Shown here: positions 21,494 to 34,000 of the stretch, in pieces
Layout of the letters: each line of letters begins with the position of its first letter
Position numbering within the stretch: the stretch's first letter is position 1
NCBI GenBank assembly: GCA_035610835.1
Contig: CM069446.1
Span: 65,679,191 to 65,743,190, forward strand
Direction: 5' to 3'
Source of the DNA: Ophiura sarsii
Lineage: Eukaryota; Echinodermata; Ophiuroidea; Amphilepidida; Ophiuridae
Length of the DNA: 64,000 nucleotides
The notes under the pieces: model-generated
The model's input: the letters and a program-made list of their open reading frames with translations, nothing else
Told to the model about the DNA's origin: nothing
Databases searched by the model: none
Position numbers and translations under genes: made by a program

Positions 21494-23995
21494 TTAGGTG
21501 TTGCTGGTTATCCTCGTGGTCTCTTCAGCTCTTCATCCCAAGTAAGACAGTCACCAATAGGACCGGAGACAAGGTTTGGTTCAACGATGAATGCCGTAGG
21601 GCATCTAAAAAGAAGCATCGTCTCTTTAAGAAAGCCAAAAAGGATCAAACTGATGCCAACAAGGCAAAGTTTGCTGAAGCTAGACATTCCTACAACCAAG
21701 CTGAGAAGCAAGCTAGGAGATCTTACAACGCCAAATTGAGAAAAGATCTCGCAGACAAAACGCTGAGCAGCAAAAAAATGGTGGAGAATCATCAACACTC
21801 TCTCTGGCAGAACAGCTCGATCTGAGATCCCAGTGATCGATCATCAAAACGTTACCCACATCACAGCAAGGGACAAGGCATAAGCTTTTTGTCAGACATT
21901 TGCAGAAAAATGCAGACTCCAAGGTGCTAAAGACCAGGCCCCAAATGTTCATCCTTCAACAAACAAATCTCTTGACAAGATAGTCTTCAAACCTAAAGAT
22001 GTGAGAAAACTACTAAAACACCTCAACCCAGATAAAGCCACTGGACCAGACCTTATCCCAACCAAGGTTCTAAAGGAATGCTGTGCTGAGCTCGCCAGCC
22101 CGCTCTGCAGGCTTTTTGACCTCTGCTTCAAGCATGGTGTGTTTCCAAACCAATGGAAGATAGCCTCGGTCACTCCAATTCACAAGAGAGGCTCCACGGC
22201 TGACCCAACAAAGTATCGTCCCATCTCGCTGCTAAGCAACATCAGCAAGATCATGGAAGCTGTAGTACAGAAACAACTCCAACGCTTTCTTCTAAGCAAT
22301 AACCCGATTTCCAGCAGACAGTTTGGATTTAGAGCAGGCCACAGCACAGCTGATCTCCTCAACATCCTGTCACAGAAGTGGAACCACTCCCTAGACCATA
22401 GCAATGAAGTTTGTGTCATCGCCCTTGACATTAAAGGAGCTTTCGACAAGGTATGGCATAATCTGATAGATCCATCAACGTCGTCATGTCAGGTCAGGCA
22501 TCCAACACTGCTCCAATAAATGCTTCTGTTCCACAAGGATCTATCCTTGGCCCACTACTGTTCTCTGTTTTTATTGATGACCTTGCAGATGTTTGTGACA
22601 ACGAGCTATATCTATATGCCGACGACTCAACACTCTTTGCACCCATTAAGTCATCAACCGATCCCAACACAGTAGCTGCAAGTCTCAACAGAGATCTAAG
22701 CAACATGAAAGTATGGGCTGACGAATGGAAAGTGACCTTTGAGCCTACCAAATGCAAGACCATGGTAATCTCCAGGAAAAGATCCCCATCTGAACTTGAT
22801 ATCTACTTTGGAGAGTGCAAACTACCATCTACAAAAGAACTGGATATCTTGGGCGTCACCATTGACAGCAAGCTTACCTGGTCAAAGCACATCTCAGGCA
22901 TTGCAACTAAAGCTGGTCAAAAGCTTGGCGCTCTACGCAAAGTTGCAAATAAACTTGAGGCTAAAGGTAGATCTACTGTCTACAAGTCACAAGTCCGCAG
23001 CATTATGGAGTATGCTTCACTAAGCTGGGCGAATGCTTCACCCACCATCCTAAGCCAGCTTGACAACATCCAAAAGAAGGCACTTAGAATCATTGGAGTT
23101 AATGAAGCTACTGCTCGTTCACAGCTCAAAATTGACAGCCTGCTTCACAGGCGACAGGTAGCAGCGGCTACGGTCTTGTACAAGATGCATACTACCAACT
23201 GCCCACAAGATCTAGCAGGGTTACTTCCCGCACCATATGTCCAACGCCGTGCTACCCGTTCGAGCGTATCAATGCCAGTCCATGCTCTTTCTCTGCCGAC
23301 AGCCAGAACTCGCTGCTTAGACAGAAGCTTCATTCACACTGCTGTTCCCTTATGGAATAGTCTTCCAGATGATATTGTTGGTAACATTTCAGCAGCTGGA
23401 ATCAAGGCTTTCAAGTGCCGTGTGCACGGTCATCTTCTCACAAACTCTTAACTTGTCATAGCCTTCACACTCTTTCATGACACCCTTCATTCAAGTCCTT
23501 TCAACATCCGACTGATACATATATAATAGCATGGTGGTCATGGGTTAAGTGTAGGTTAATGCTTGGTTGGGGAGATGGTGGTCTGTAAAGCATGTAGCCA
23601 GCTGGGTTGGTGATACGGTCATGCCCCAACAGGTGACAACAGGCAGCTCCTGGTAGATTTAGTTCCCAAGTTTGTTGTGTAGGTTCTCTTGATGCCCATC
23701 AGACCTCCATATATTATTATTTTTCTATAATTTATATTTTGATGTTGTTCTCTATGTTTGGGCTTTTATCTTATTATTATGTCACTTTCATTGGCATTTT
23801 TAACCTCTGCCCATTTGTGTGTCTTGTTTTATGCATATTTTCTGAGTTGCAGTGAACCAATTGATTGGCCTTTCAGAGCTCTCTTTCGAGAGTTACCAGT
23901 TTGATTTTTAATCACTCTGGTCATTAACCTTGTTAATGTCTGTTGGGCTATTGTTCACATTTGCGCTTTATATACAAAAAAAAGAAAAGAAAAAG
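21494..23995 (+). mobile_element. 5'-truncated, disabled non-LTR retrotransposon (Jockey/CR1-like)
   Basis: The first frame (about 21540-21780) encodes the linker after the endonuclease (WFNDECRRASKKKHRLFKKA). It is broken by a frameshift near 21776 and an in-frame stop near 21880. The reverse transcriptase resumes at 22001 with LNPDKATGPDLIP, RPISLLSNISKIME, QFGFRAGHSTAD and ALDIKGAFDKVW (motif A). A small frame-shifting deletion at about 22462 follows. Then come SVPQGSILGPLLF and the catalytic YADD (in LYLYADDSTLF), and the C-terminal PLWNSLPDDI, ending at 23451. The 3' UTR runs to an A-rich tail near 23980-23995. The endonuclease is missing. It cannot make an intact protein. Confidence 0.92.
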
Positions 23996-24132
23996 GTCAA
24001 TTTACGCACTAATAAACACATTTTGTTAAAAATTGCATTTAGAATGATTTATATGAATTCTGATAATAGGCCTACGAATCTTAATTATGAATGTGCCATA
24101 TATTTCTGGTTATCCTCGGATGGGATTTTCAT

Positions 24133-27085
24133 TCAAGTGGGTTGGTTAAAGTATTCAACACCGGTTTCGACTTTTCTCACACATTGGGTATCAGTAGACC
24201 ATCCAAAGGCAATACATGTGCTTTAAAAAAATGTATCACGGAATTGTTTGTTACAGCTTTACATCTAGGCCAAATTAAGTGCTTAGATAGTAAGGTTTCC
24301 AATGAAGGGGGGGGGGGGGGGGGGGGGGGGGGGTGTGACAAAAATAGAAATAGATTTTAGGCCATTTTCAGCATAAAAAGACCGTTTTTGGGCAAAAATC
24401 TAATTGTTGTGTTTTTGGTGCAATTCATATCTTTGACCAATGAATGTACTATCGACCAGTAATCAGTTTGACCTGATTTAATTTTTATTTCAGGAATAAT
24501 CCGTATTTAAAGCTTCTCAAATATAAAGAAAATAAAGGCTCAAGGGAGCTACAAAAGGGCACTTTTATCAGTTTGTATTTTTATTTGCCACTTATATTCG
24601 TTAGTTGCTTAATCTGTCATGCGAGGCGTGAATAAATCAGCGAACTAGTTTGACATGGTCTATGACGTTCATAGATAGTTGTATGACAAATATGGTAAAA
24701 TTTAACATTAAAGGGGTATTCAAGAGTTATGTAGACGTGTATTTAAGGGAGTGTCTTCCGTGCACTCCCGGGACTCCCCCAAACCTACTTTTTGAACTTC
24801 TTTTCATGGTCCTAAATCGAAATCGTGTTACCGAAATTAATGTTAGTATGCTAAAGGGTTATTCAAAATGGCGTCCAAAATGGCCGCCAAAAGGGGACAA
24901 TTTCATTAAAGAACATACATCAGCCAAACCGTACGATGACAGTATAGTTTAAACTCACATCCAGCACATTTGCATTGTTAACACAGTTTGAATCCAAGAT
25001 AGCCTCCAAAATGGCCGCCTAAAACATAAAAATTGCCAATAATAACAGCGTATTTTGTATCATATTCACCAAATAATTTAAGGTTACCAGATGGACACCA
25101 ATAACTACCAATTGGTCAGAAGAAATAAGCAAGATGGCAACCAAATTGATTAAAATATGGTCAAAAATAGCTGATTGGACAGTACATTTTAGCTAAATAC
25201 CAGTATCCAACTTTCTAAGCAAATAATTAAATAAGTTAGTGATTTCATGGTGATAATTATGGGCTTCAAAACCCTACCTTATATTTAAATATCCAAAAGG
25301 ATTATCAAACAGTCACAATCGCCACCAAGTATACATAGGTAGTTGTATGAATTAATCTATGACCTTATTCATCAAATATCCTTTACTTATTTAATTGATT
25401 GGGGTCATTATACGGCATCACTCACGGTCTTTGATGATCACATGGGGGTAATTAAATGATCACTCGGAGTCATTAAACGATCCGTTTGGATCATTAAATG
25501 GTCATTTGGGGTCATAGAATGATCACCTGGGTGGGGTAATTAAGCGACTGTCCGGGTCATTATATGATTGCTTGGGGTCATTACGTTATCACATAGGGTC
25601 ATTAAATTATCAAATGGTGTAATGAAATGATCAGTCAGGATCGTATTGGGTCATTAACCAGTCACTGTGTGTCAATGTTCACCACGGGTTATCAAATTAT
25701 CACTTAGATCGAGTCAATAAATAATCACTTGGGGTCATTAAATCATCCCCTGCGGTTGTTAGATGACAGTTTGGGCGGATTTAGTGATCAAATGATGGAT
25801 TGGGGCCATTAAAATATCACTTGGTGTCATTAATGATCACTTAAGAGTCATTAAACGATCCATTTGAGTCATTAAATGGTCAATTGGGTCATTGAATGAT
25901 CACCTGGGGGTATAAGCGATCATCCGGGTCATTAAATGATTGCTTAGTGTCAACAAACTATCACCTAGAGTCATCAAATGATCACCTGGGGATATGAAAT
26001 GATCAATCAGGATCACTTGGGGTCATTAAACAATCCCTTTGTGTCAATGGTCACTTAGGTTTATTACATTATCACTTGGATCGAGTCAATAAATGGTCAT
26101 GAAGGGTGTGTGTTAGATGACGGCTCTGGTCATTAAAGGGCGAGTTGGGTCATTAAATGATCACCCAGGGTTATTCAATGATTGACTTTTTCGGCGACCA
26201 TCTTGGACATTTTAAAATATTTAAAATATCAGGTTTTATCGTAGAAATATAATAAAAGCTGTTTCATTAGCTTTTGCGGTATAGGTTGTATATAATCATT
26301 TTTATAATGCAAAACACCTGTTTTAGGTCATTTAATATAAATTCTAACCATCTGGCGGCCATTTTAGAATGCGATAAATATTCAAAATTTTCGCAAAGGT
26401 GAGTCGTTTATCTAAAAGCATTAGTTTAGCAGTTTAGAACATGGTATATATGATGAAATGTACGCTGTTATAAGTTATTTTTACAATTAGGGCGGCCATT
26501 TAACCCTTGAATGCACCTTTAATGTTAAATTTCACCCTGTTTGTCATCATAAAACTATGATCTATGAAGGTCATAGACCATGTCAAAATAGTTTGCTGCT
26601 TTATTCAAGCATCGCATGACAGATTAAGCAACTAGCGAATATTAAAGTGGCAAATAAAACTACAAAACTGAGAAAAGTGCCCTTTTGTACTCCCTTATAA
26701 AGCCTTTATTTTCTCTATATTTCAGCAGCTATAAATACGGATTATTCCTTAAATAAACATAAAATCAGGTCAAACTGATTACTAGTGGATAGTACATTGT
26801 TCAAAGATATGAATTCCACCAAAAACAACAATTATAATTTGTCCCAAAAACGGTCTTTTTATGCTGAAAATTGCCTAAAATTCTATATATATTTTTGTCA
26901 CCTTCCCCCTTCATTCGAAACCTTACTATCCTTAGTAATGTGCACTTGTATCAAGGTGCGGCACTACACATCCCTCAAGTGGGTTAGTTAAAGTAGGCCT
27001 ATTCAACAATCAACACCGGTTTCCCACTCAGAGTTTTTCGAGTTACTATCACTATAACTTGAAGGTTCACCTTGGGTATCCCAGT
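24133..27085. mobile_element. Large foldback element with internal ATGATCACTTGG repeat array
   Basis: Arms at about 24268-25090 and 26400-26950 are complementary with some gaps (for example GTTTGACCTGATTTAATTTT against AAAATCAGGTCAAACTGATT). The centre (25395-26190) is a degenerate array of GGTCATTAAATGATCACTTG-type units. Just outside the arms, TCAAGTGGGTTGGTTAAAGT (24136) and TCAAGTGGGTTAGTTAAAGT (26974) form direct repeats. A truncated relative of the right arm is at 52433-53510. No transposase was seen. Confidence 0.75.
25395..26190. repeat. Degenerate tandem repeat of GGTCATTAAATGATCACTTGG type
   Basis: About 30 imperfect units of 20-27 bp, many containing the palindrome TGATCA, lie inside the foldback element. 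Confidence 0.85.
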
Positions 27086-27730
27086 TTCTTTACAGTTGCA
27101 ATGTTTAATAATAATAGATAATTACAAAAATGTATGTGCACATCTTAGTGATATAGAAAAATCGACACGTGCAACACAGCCGTGCTCATTTGCCATGACG
27201 TAACGATTGTAAATCACTTTGGCCATGTTGGCGGGCATTTTTAATAACACCTCATCGAGTGCGACTCGCTGCATTGATCAATTTCTTATGTTGGGTGTTT
27301 TTTGCAAAACTGCATGGTGGATAAAGCTTTACCAATTGAGTTTTCTAGTGAATTGTGTTACCTGGATCATTTCTCGTAAGTAAATGTTGACATAGACATA
27401 AGCCTAAGGATACATCATTTTTAATATTTAAGACACAATCCTGACTCTATTGATAATGCATACACTGAGACTGAGAGCTAGACTATTCAATGCATTTACC
27501 TACATATGGGGTCATATTTAAAGGCATAAGCCTGCAGTTTTCTTGCTCTATCACAGAGCTATAAACATTAACAAATTCACCTGGGATGTGATATATTTCA
27601 CTATTTTTTGCACCATTCGGAATACAATTGATCTAGCTACGAAAACTAGCATAGACAGTCGGCGTCATTTTTGTCAGTACTGTAGTGTAGCGGGAATAGG
27701 GTGGATCTGGATCTCTGGATCTCGATATTA
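27086..27730. other. Intergenic, nothing recognised
   Basis: AT-rich sequence; no convincing exon or repeat found. Confidence 0.45.
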
Positions 27731-28535
27731 TACAAATATTTAATGATCATGAGGGAAATGGTGCAAACTATTGACCCCTCGGTGACTGGAGGCCGTGGGC
27801 CTACTATTTCCCCTCGACCGGATCCCGAATAAAGATCATTAAATATTTGTTTTATATAACGCATGAACATATTTCTGTCATTTTACACATTTTCATCAAT
27901 CATCAGTGATAGCGAACGGTACTCACCTAATTTTAGCAGAAGTTGAGCTGTCCGAAATCATTAGTTCCCCAAGTTCATAAAACAATCCAAAACAAATTGA
28001 TTCCTCGTCAAAAAGTCTTTATCGTGTAATTATTCCATGCGAAACAGTTCAAGTTCAAATAATTCAACTGGCAAATTATGTAGTCCTTTATAGGCTATAG
28101 GCTAGGCCCAGCGGTGGGTCAAGCCAAGCTGCTGGACCTAGCCTAGGGCTAGGCTAGGTTTATATAATCAGTCCGAACACGAAATGTAGGCGAAAATGTC
28201 AACATATTTACAGTTATTCTTCAAGCTATAGTTTTAGCTAGTTATAGGATGGTTATAGAATGTAACCGATCCATGAAAGTTGAAATTCTGGATGGTTTTG
28301 ATGGAGAAGACAGCAGACGACGCGTTTTGTTTACTTTCTCACCGTCTCACGAAATGAAGGTAGGGATGGGCGTAGGCGTGGGGCGTGGGCGACTGCCAGG
28401 TCCAAAAGCTCCCATCAAAATGTACTATTGACCGCGTGACCCGTTATTTGAGTGAAAAGGTGAAACTATTTTATGTCACGTGATGCAGTTTCCACCAATA
28501 AAATGACAGGAATATTTTCATGCGTTATATAAATA
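27731..28535. mobile_element. Inverted-repeat element with ATATAACGCATGAA ends
   Basis: TTATATAACGCATGAACATA (about 27852) is complementary to 28497-28533 (AATATTTTCATGCGTTATAT), giving an element of about 680 bp. A second inverted pair, ACAAATATTTAATGATC, lies at 27731 and 27837. An open frame at 28249-28431 inside has no recognisable product. Confidence 0.55.
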
Positions 28536-29285
28536 CTTCTAGCCCTTTCCCTTTGTCATGTTATCCATTGTATTCCTTTTGTTTCCATCTTACTGCAGAG
28601 CCTGTTATATCTGGTAACTGGCCACTTGAAAAATAACGGTCTCGGCAGAGGCTGTTATCTTTCAAGTGGAAAAATAACAGGCTGTGCGATGAAGTGTGAT
28701 GGAAGAAATCAGTGGTCAATATAGAAACACCAAAAAGGTTATTACAAGTGATGCATTGCAAAGTACAGAATTCAACTATGTTAACAAAATAATTCGAACG
28801 AATAATGAAAAGAAAAAGCTTAGAGATTAACTGTTAAATATCAATTGTCAATCAATATCATAAATGTGTTACAAATAGAGCGCCATTGAATTCCATTTGA
28901 AGGGGTGTAGGGAATCTTTCTCAAAACAGTGTTAAAAGCCTCTCCAAATGAATCATAGTTTCTCATAGTACTGGCTTTTTTGCAATTTTAAGTTTTTTGG
29001 TCAATTTAAAGATAAATAAAGTTGACCATTAATATGCCAGAAAGTGAGAAGGGAGGCATTTTAAAAAAAGAAACAAACTACATTTTTAATTGGCTTTACA
29101 CAAAGAAATGTGACCCTATTTTACACTTGACATGATATAGTGATAAAAGTAAAATTGCTACAATTATACACATAAGTTTCACTCCAGCTCAAAGTTTATG
29201 TATCATAATTATTCGTTATATAAATATGCATACAAATGGTTTGAATTCCTTTTTAACAAAAGAACAATGACATTTGTCATATATC
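28536..29285. other. Intergenic, short inverted segment only
   Basis: A short inverted pair around 28615-28690 (CACTTGAAAAATAACGG and TTTCAAGTGGAAAAATAAC) is the only structure noticed. Confidence 0.4.
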
Positions 29286-29538
29286 TTAACACTTTCCAAG
29301 CGGAAGGTGTCTGCAGACAACATTCCAAAATTTCACAAAATGTTTCAAAAATTTCAAAATTATTGAACTTAATTACTATATTTAGAATCACCATGAGAAA
29401 TGCTTTAAAATAAGTACAAACTTGTCTAGTATTGGTTCAGAAATCCTTGAGATTGATCTTGAAAGTTGGGAAAAGTTTCTGAAAATTCGGTTTTGTATTA
29501 AATTTTTGCAAAACCAATAGCCGTGTGGAAAGTGTTAA
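29286..29538. mobile_element. TAACACTTTCC-family MITE, copy D (best ends)
   Basis: TTAACACTTTCCAAGCGG at the left and GTGTGGAAAGTGTTAA at the right, with TTAA at both outer edges (29286-29289, 29535-29538). The interior is collinear with copies A, B, C and E. This copy gives the clearest TTAA-bounded termini of the family. Confidence 0.88.
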
Positions 29539-29947
29539 TATTCCATCTCTCTTACATATGATATCTCAGAGACAAAATTATTTGTTTTGAATCTGTGTAC
29601 TAAATAATATGCAGTTATTGGGCCAAACAAAAATAATAACTAGTTTCTCGTCCTAACTCTCGGGAAAAGGGACTAAACGGCATATCTATACCAAGATGTG
29701 AGCTTCATAAATATTTTATCCAAGCAATTATGGAAAAATAAAGAAAAAAGAACATTACAGAATCCCAGAAAAAATGTTTGAGGGGGTGAGAAACTAATTT
29801 ATTTATATTTAATTGACCTTATGTTTCCATTTGACATACAAAATTAGACAAATAAAATCAATATCAAAAACATATTGTTTATACATTTTGAACAATTTTT
29901 GGTGACAGATTTCCACTGTTCTTGAATTTCAATAATATTCTTTGATA

Positions 29948-30330
29948 TTTAGGCCAAATAAAACAAAAAAAAGTTTTGCGTCCCCGCCCACTTCCTTTTT
30001 TGATGCCGTTAGATTTATTTTTATTTCAAAAAACAAAGAAGGTTTTTTGGTGTGTTTTTTCTTCAATCTTATCCCAGCATCAATAGCTACTGATCTGCAT
30101 TGAATTTGATACTCAGAAGTGAAAAACATGGTGCTAAACACTATTAAAACAATTTAAATATGTATCATAATTAACAATAACATAGTGCTAACACTATTAC
30201 AAGAATGTAAAAATAGAAAAAATTGAAAATTGAAAAATAGAAAATAAAAAATACAAACCCTCTTCCTCCTTTTTTGAAAAAAAACACCTGGACGTGAAAC
30301 ATGTTTTTTAAATTTTGTTTGGCCTTAAAT
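29948..30330. mobile_element. Possible inverted-repeat element with TTTAGGCCAAA ends
   Basis: TTTAGGCCAAATAAAAC at the left and GTTTGGCCTTAAA at the right are complementary. Related pieces occur near 62080-62410, and similar ends bound the element at 12652. The boundaries are approximate. Confidence 0.45.
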
Positions 30331-30966
30331 CAAAAGTAATAGCACCCATACTCATGTATTGGGTGTTTCTTTTTGATGCTCTTATTTATTTAAAAATGAA
30401 GCATGGGGTTGCTCAAGAAATCCACTTTGGCTGTGTTCAAGCTTACAGTACTGTCTGCGAATTTGTTAGCGAAGAGATGACGCCCTATAAGTGGCGCGAT
30501 AAATAACGTTGCAAACATATCCTAAAGCATTTATATTTCAACAGGTATCTTCACTTAGAGTAGGCGTAACTGTTTTGCACATAGACCTACTGCCTATATG
30601 GATGAGCGGTACAGTACAGAAGAGCGCCGCAGTTAACTGCGGATGTTTTCATACAATAATTGGTCGAGCTTGTAATAAAATTAAATTGTTACTCGTATTA
30701 ATCTATTGACGTTTCACGACCATCTTGTGTGGTCGATTCTTCAGGAATGATATTGTTATCCAGTATTCCGTCCGGTACTTCCATAGTTTTGTTTGTATCC
30801 TCTTAGTTGCATTACATACTACAACTGATATTCTTCTAAAGGAATCAAGTGATCTAAATATCTAGACTGTTAAAACGTCATCTACCCATTCCATACACAT
30901 GCATGGCTGCATCGCAGTCTTTTTCATGAAATTTCCTTTGATAGTCTTGATTCTTTTCATTTACAG

Positions 30967-31092
30967 CCAATGACGATGCCCAGATTACTCCAAAGTTCCG
31001 CTTTGAGCGTGAATCATACGACGTGTTGGAGTCTGAAGAGTTACAAATCCCTATCATCCGAGAGGGCAACCTCGACCAACCAGGATCTGTAG
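30967..31092 (+). CDS. Calx-beta protein exon 1 visible (N-half of repeat 1)
   Basis: Acceptor TTTCATTTACAG, donor CTGTAG|GTAAGA. It starts with two bases of a split codon, then NDDAQITPKFRFERESYDVL, and ends NLDQPGSV plus one base. Confidence 0.85.
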   Translation, partial: PMTMPRLLQSSALSVNHTTCWSLKSYKSLSSERATSTNQDL

Positions 31093-34000
31093 GTAAGATT
31101 GATGGTTACATTGTACACCGGCTGTGTAACATTTCATTAATGTAATGTAAACGTTTTCAGTATGTGATATCAGACACTTTTAATTTCAGAATATTTGCAT
31201 TAACGGCGTTGGCCACCAGTTTCAAACCCACTTATCCGTTGTACTACTTTACTTTATCCTACTTAATTTTATTACTTTATTCTGCCCTGCCCTTCCCTGA
31301 CCTGCTCTGCCCTCTCCTATCCTATCCTATCCTGCCCTGCCCTGCCCTGCCCTGCCCTGCCCTGCCCTGCCCTTTGCCCTGCCCTCCCCTGCCATGCCCT
31401 GTTCTGCATTGCACTTCATTGCCCTGCACACTGAACTGTCACCGTATACGGCCGTAGCAGATTACGTTTTCATGCCGGGAGAAAATATTTTCATTCAAAC
31501 GGTATCACAGTGTATTTCGACGTGATTGTGTAGTGTTGCGTAAAAACCCAGCCCTTAATTGTATCCTTTCAATTGCGATGTTGAAATTTAAGGGGGGGGG
31601 GGGGGGGGGGGGGGAGTACCCTAAAATGGCCCAATATTGACTCCAGAAGATGACCTGGCAATGCTGCTAACGTATCAAAGGCCTTAAACCTCTTTTGAAT
31701 ACCTATGTGAGTGATGCGCCCATAGTGCTATACCGTTTATAACTGTTTTCTTCGGGGAACCCAGCTTCGCTAAACTCGGACGCGACGAATTGGAAAAAAC
31801 TCAAGACTGTTCGGTCTTATAGGAAATGGTATAAACGAAGCAAAAGTCTGTACCAAAAAAACACACCGAAAGCTGCTTTTCTTTTTACCCTGGGTTCAAA
31901 TTTCATGCAACAAATATATATTTTATTTAAAAACAAACTTTAAAAGGTAATAACGTTCAGATTTTCCCTTGATTTCGTCAGTTAAAACGGCAGAAGAAAT
32001 GTTATGATGTCATAGTGGCTGTCGATATTGTGCACACTCACCAAAATGAGGATATCTAGGCGCAGCCAACTTATGTTGGCCCTTTTTTGTGACTTTGGTC
32101 TAGCTCGGCCGATCTGAGATCTTCGTCTGTTTGCATTTATAGCGCCATCCCATCGCAGTTTAAATTGGTGCATTAAGCATTTAAAGGGGCACTAAGAGAT
32201 CCTTCATGGAGGAAGCCCTCGATTGTTTTCAGATGTTGGGTATTTCACATATACGTATTATGCTTATATACGTACTAACTACCAGCCAAAATTATAGATC
32301 TTAAAGGTAGATGACCCGATCACATTTTCGTACCACAGAATTATTTCAAACATACGGAGATTTTCATATCATATGAAAGCTCGTATTTTTCTCATCATCA
32401 TACTGAAATTTGACGGCCTAAATCGGTATAATTACGGAGAAATCGATGAAATAACGTCGAATTACCGCGAATGGTGGTATACCACCGATATAGTTTGTGT
32501 ACTACTCAATGGGTACAGTTCACAGCATCTTGTGCGTCTAAAATAAGAACCATAAGAGCTATGCAACTCAAACTTTGGAACACGATTTTTTTAAGGATGA
32601 CCTTTTATGTAAAATAGAAAACTTCAAGTTGAAAATCGGAATGTGATCGGGTCATCTACCTTTAATTTGTAGTATTTCATGTGAAATTCATTGATTTGCT
32701 AGCATTTTGAGTTTCTATATGATCACATCGAAACTACCCATATTCATCTAAAAGGCCACAGATGGCTTCTCACTTGTTTGTTTCATGTTTATTCAAAATA
32801 ACCTTAAAGACCACCCATTGTTTGTTACGTGATGCTTTGTCATGACATCCCTGAATCAATTGGTGGTGACTTAGGTGACTTTTAACCAAAATACAAAACA
32901 ATTGAAAAGCACCAAAATGCCTTCAGAAATGCTGACAAAATGTCTTTATTTCTCATTTTTACTGATTTTTTTTGAAGAAATCTTACATGAGAGGGTTTCT
33001 ATGTATATCATCTATCTAAACAATGTGACAATATTTAATTTCACTTTTTGTAAAATCTCTCAATACCCCTTTAAGAGTTGAGTGTGCCCTACCCTGCCCT
33101 GTCCTACCTTGTGCAGCATGTACTGCACTGCACCCCACTGCACTCCACTCCACTCCAATACAATCCATTCCACTGTAACTGTACGGTGTTGCACTTTACA
33201 TTTGGTTCTCATATTATTCCTATGTTGATAATAGTGCTATTCACCGGCTCTTACAATGAGGGGTCCAATCCCACCGGAGATTATCCCCGCATGACGACGA
33301 GGGTACGTTTTGATGCTGGTGTATCGAGACAGATCGCTACGATTCAGATTCTTGATGACGTCATTCCACAGACTTCTCCTGACAGATTTTGGGTCAGATT
33401 GCGTGAACCGTTGGGCGGAAAAATCGGTAGTCCCAACGTTGCAAGTATTAATGTTGAGGACAACGATGGTAAGTGAATCATGTGAGAAAAAATTGCTATG
33501 ATAAATCAGTCTTTCCATTTAAACATTTTGCAGGCGTGGACCATAGCGATGACAGTTTCCTTAGCGTGTGTGTATTAACATGATTAAAGTATAATGTAAC
33601 CCGTTTAAAGGGATTATTGTTGAAGAATTGTTTTTTATTTAATTTACTTCAGAATTGAAGATAAACATAAATAATGGCCATGTTTCTGTTGCCACTCACG
33701 AAATCGCGAGAGCAGCCTTTATTCCCAGCTTCTTATATTATTTAGACTATTCATAGATCATTACAGCTGGGGATCGAGCACACATGGTTTTGAAACACAT
33801 TGAAAAACATGTGACCTTTTACTCTAAATCAAGGTCAAATGTCAATCAACCACCCAAGTTGGCAAGGATGTCCACTAAGGTTTTAATTATACCAACTTTA
33901 AAGAACACTTTGGTATATAACTCCATGCGTCAGCATAGACTGAAACTGGAAACCCCATGCTCCCCAACTACTAGTGTGACATTATTGTCTAAGCCATAGA

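Larger units (their letters stand above)
31093..33234 (+). other. Intron with CCTGC repeats and nested TTAA elements
   Basis: It contains a (CCTGC)n-type tract (31300-31430), a G run (31592-31614), an element of about 0.9 kb (32181-33074) with a second element nested in it (32301-32665), and C-rich CTGCACTGCACCCCACTG sequence before the acceptor (33083-33180). Confidence 0.7.

Noticed and set aside
28249..28431. 60-codon open frame followed by a GGTAGGG donor-like site
   Set aside because: It lies inside an inverted-repeat element and has no recognisable domain or supporting neighbour exon.
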